A stretch of 64,000 nt of DNA from Apis mellifera (lineage: Eukaryota; Arthropoda; Insecta; Hymenoptera; Apidae). Location: positions 8,732,501 to 8,796,500 of the forward strand of contig NC_037639.1 of NCBI RefSeq assembly GCF_003254395.2, written 5' to 3'. Under the pieces are notes generated by a model. The model did not search any database. It was not told the origin of the DNA and saw only the letters and a list, made by a program, of their open reading frames with translations. The position numbers and the translations under genes are program-made. This document shows positions 63,234 to 64,000 of this stretch, piece by piece (within the stretch, counting starts at the first letter, position 1; the number at the start of each line of letters is the position of its first letter).

Positions 63234-63378
63234 CTACGCCAGAAGGAGGAGGAGAAGGAGGAGGAGGACAAGGGAACGAGAAGAAACGAGAACGAAACGG
63301 GCCTGCCTCTTGGCAGACGAGGTCGAGCAAACGGAGGAAGTGGAAGAAACTCTTGAGCTGTATCGTGGCACGTTTTAA
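63234..63378 (+). CDS. predicted exon 2 of the 63 kb gene model
   Basis: A 135 base intron ends in a long CT tract and TCTCTCGCAG, one of the best acceptors in the window. In the phase carried from exon 1 the exon encodes SYA, nine arginines from a purine-rich GGA repeat, then a charged segment (CLLADEVEQTEEVEETLELY) and RGTF before TAA. The whole product would be 81 residues. The poly-Arg stretch is suspicious, and the true acceptor may instead lie beyond the window with this being intron. If real, the C-terminal acidic helix follows an Arg-rich linker. No known mitochondrial protein is recognised. Confidence 0.3.
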
Positions 63379-63441
63379 AAGCAGCAGGCCGGGAGGAACC
63401 GGTCATAGAGCCCCTGCCAGAGATATTCACGCGTCATAAAG

Positions 63442-63473
63442 CAACGGAACTAATCTCGTGCCTGGTTCCGTTG
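63442..63473. repeat. 9 bp perfect inverted repeat, 14 nt loop
   Basis: CAACGGAAC and GTTCCGTTG flank a 14 nt loop just downstream of the predicted stop at 63,378. It could be a structured element in a 3' UTR or chance. Confidence 0.6.
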
Positions 63474-64000
63474 GCCCTGCTCTCCTTTTTTTTTTCCCCC
63501 AACGATATCGTAATGGCCATCGGTTACTAACTAGAGTGAAAAATACGCTTCGACCGAGACCCGTACCCGTGAAGAACTATCGCGCTCGATTTACTCGCGA
63601 TTTCCGGTCTCCTTCCCCCCCACTCCGTCTCCCGAGTGTTCCAGCTGGCTCACGGAAAGTGGCGGGTTACATTAAGCCCGATTCGAACAGGAACCGATAT
63701 CTCGATACGCTTCCACGATCCTCCTCCTATCGACGAAAATATTTTTTTCTCTTTAATTTTTTCGAATCTTCTAAAAGCTTGCGCAAATTTCGTTTCGAAT
63801 CGCATTCAGGGAAAGAGAGAGAGGGAGGGAATGAAAAAAAAAAGAAACGAATCGATTCGGAAGATTTTTCGTAGAGATCGTCCAATTAAGATAATCAAAA
63901 AAATATCCCGACGTATTTCGACGTCCCGTTTTAATCGAAGGGAAAATTTTTTCGTCGGATCACGGTAGGAAGAAGCAGCGAGGATTTTATAGAACGTCGA
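63474..64000. other. end of window, no gene seen
   Basis: CT- and A-rich single-copy sequence. No acceptor-bounded open frame or poly-A signal is identified. Confidence 0.55.

Overview
The window looks like nuclear DNA of an insect, most likely an aculeate hymenopteran (bee or ant type). The reasons are the dense unmethylated-looking CpG and CGCG words in otherwise A/T-rich DNA, the very many short GA, TC, AT and GAA microsatellites, the absence of bacterial gene organisation, and splice-like signals (pyrimidine tract plus CAG, GTRAGT). The species cannot be fixed from sequence alone. No long reading frame exists; nearly all open frames are chance frames in intergenic or intronic DNA. No transposase, reverse transcriptase, CRISPR array, rRNA or intact tRNA was recognised.

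Layout. From 1 to about 51 kb the window is essentially non-coding: single-copy DNA with microsatellites, a ~250 bp tandem duplication (10.9-11.4 kb), a diverged repeat cluster (45.5-46.1 kb), several strong inverted repeats, and a few motif clusters that read like enhancers or promoters (46.5 kb, 49.95 kb, 36.8 kb). A few weak isolated exon candidates lie on the minus strand (15.1 and 18.2 kb). At 30.0 kb the minus strand carries a pyrimidine tract and CAG fused directly to a perfect donor, the layout of a recursive splice site, which would imply that a long minus-strand intron crosses this region.

The best coding evidence is on the plus strand at 51.5-54.7 kb. A G/C-rich, promoter-like stretch is followed by three small exons (ending 52,278; 54,188-54,253; 54,565-54,643). 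Their splice sites and phases fit together into one frame that encodes the basic N-terminus of an unrecognised protein, with further exons presumably downstream. A second plus-strand model lies at 62,998-63,378: a 33-codon first exon that looks like a mitochondrial presequence, a 135 bp intron with a textbook acceptor, and a second exon ending in a stop. Both models are inferred by eye from splice signals and frame continuity and need transcript evidence.

Other items are a short 5'-like fragment of U2 snRNA (22.2 kb), a 65 nt hairpin that overlaps a 65-codon open frame (57.6 kb), and a GC-rich island with mutually overlapping small ORFs on both strands (62.1-62.45 kb).
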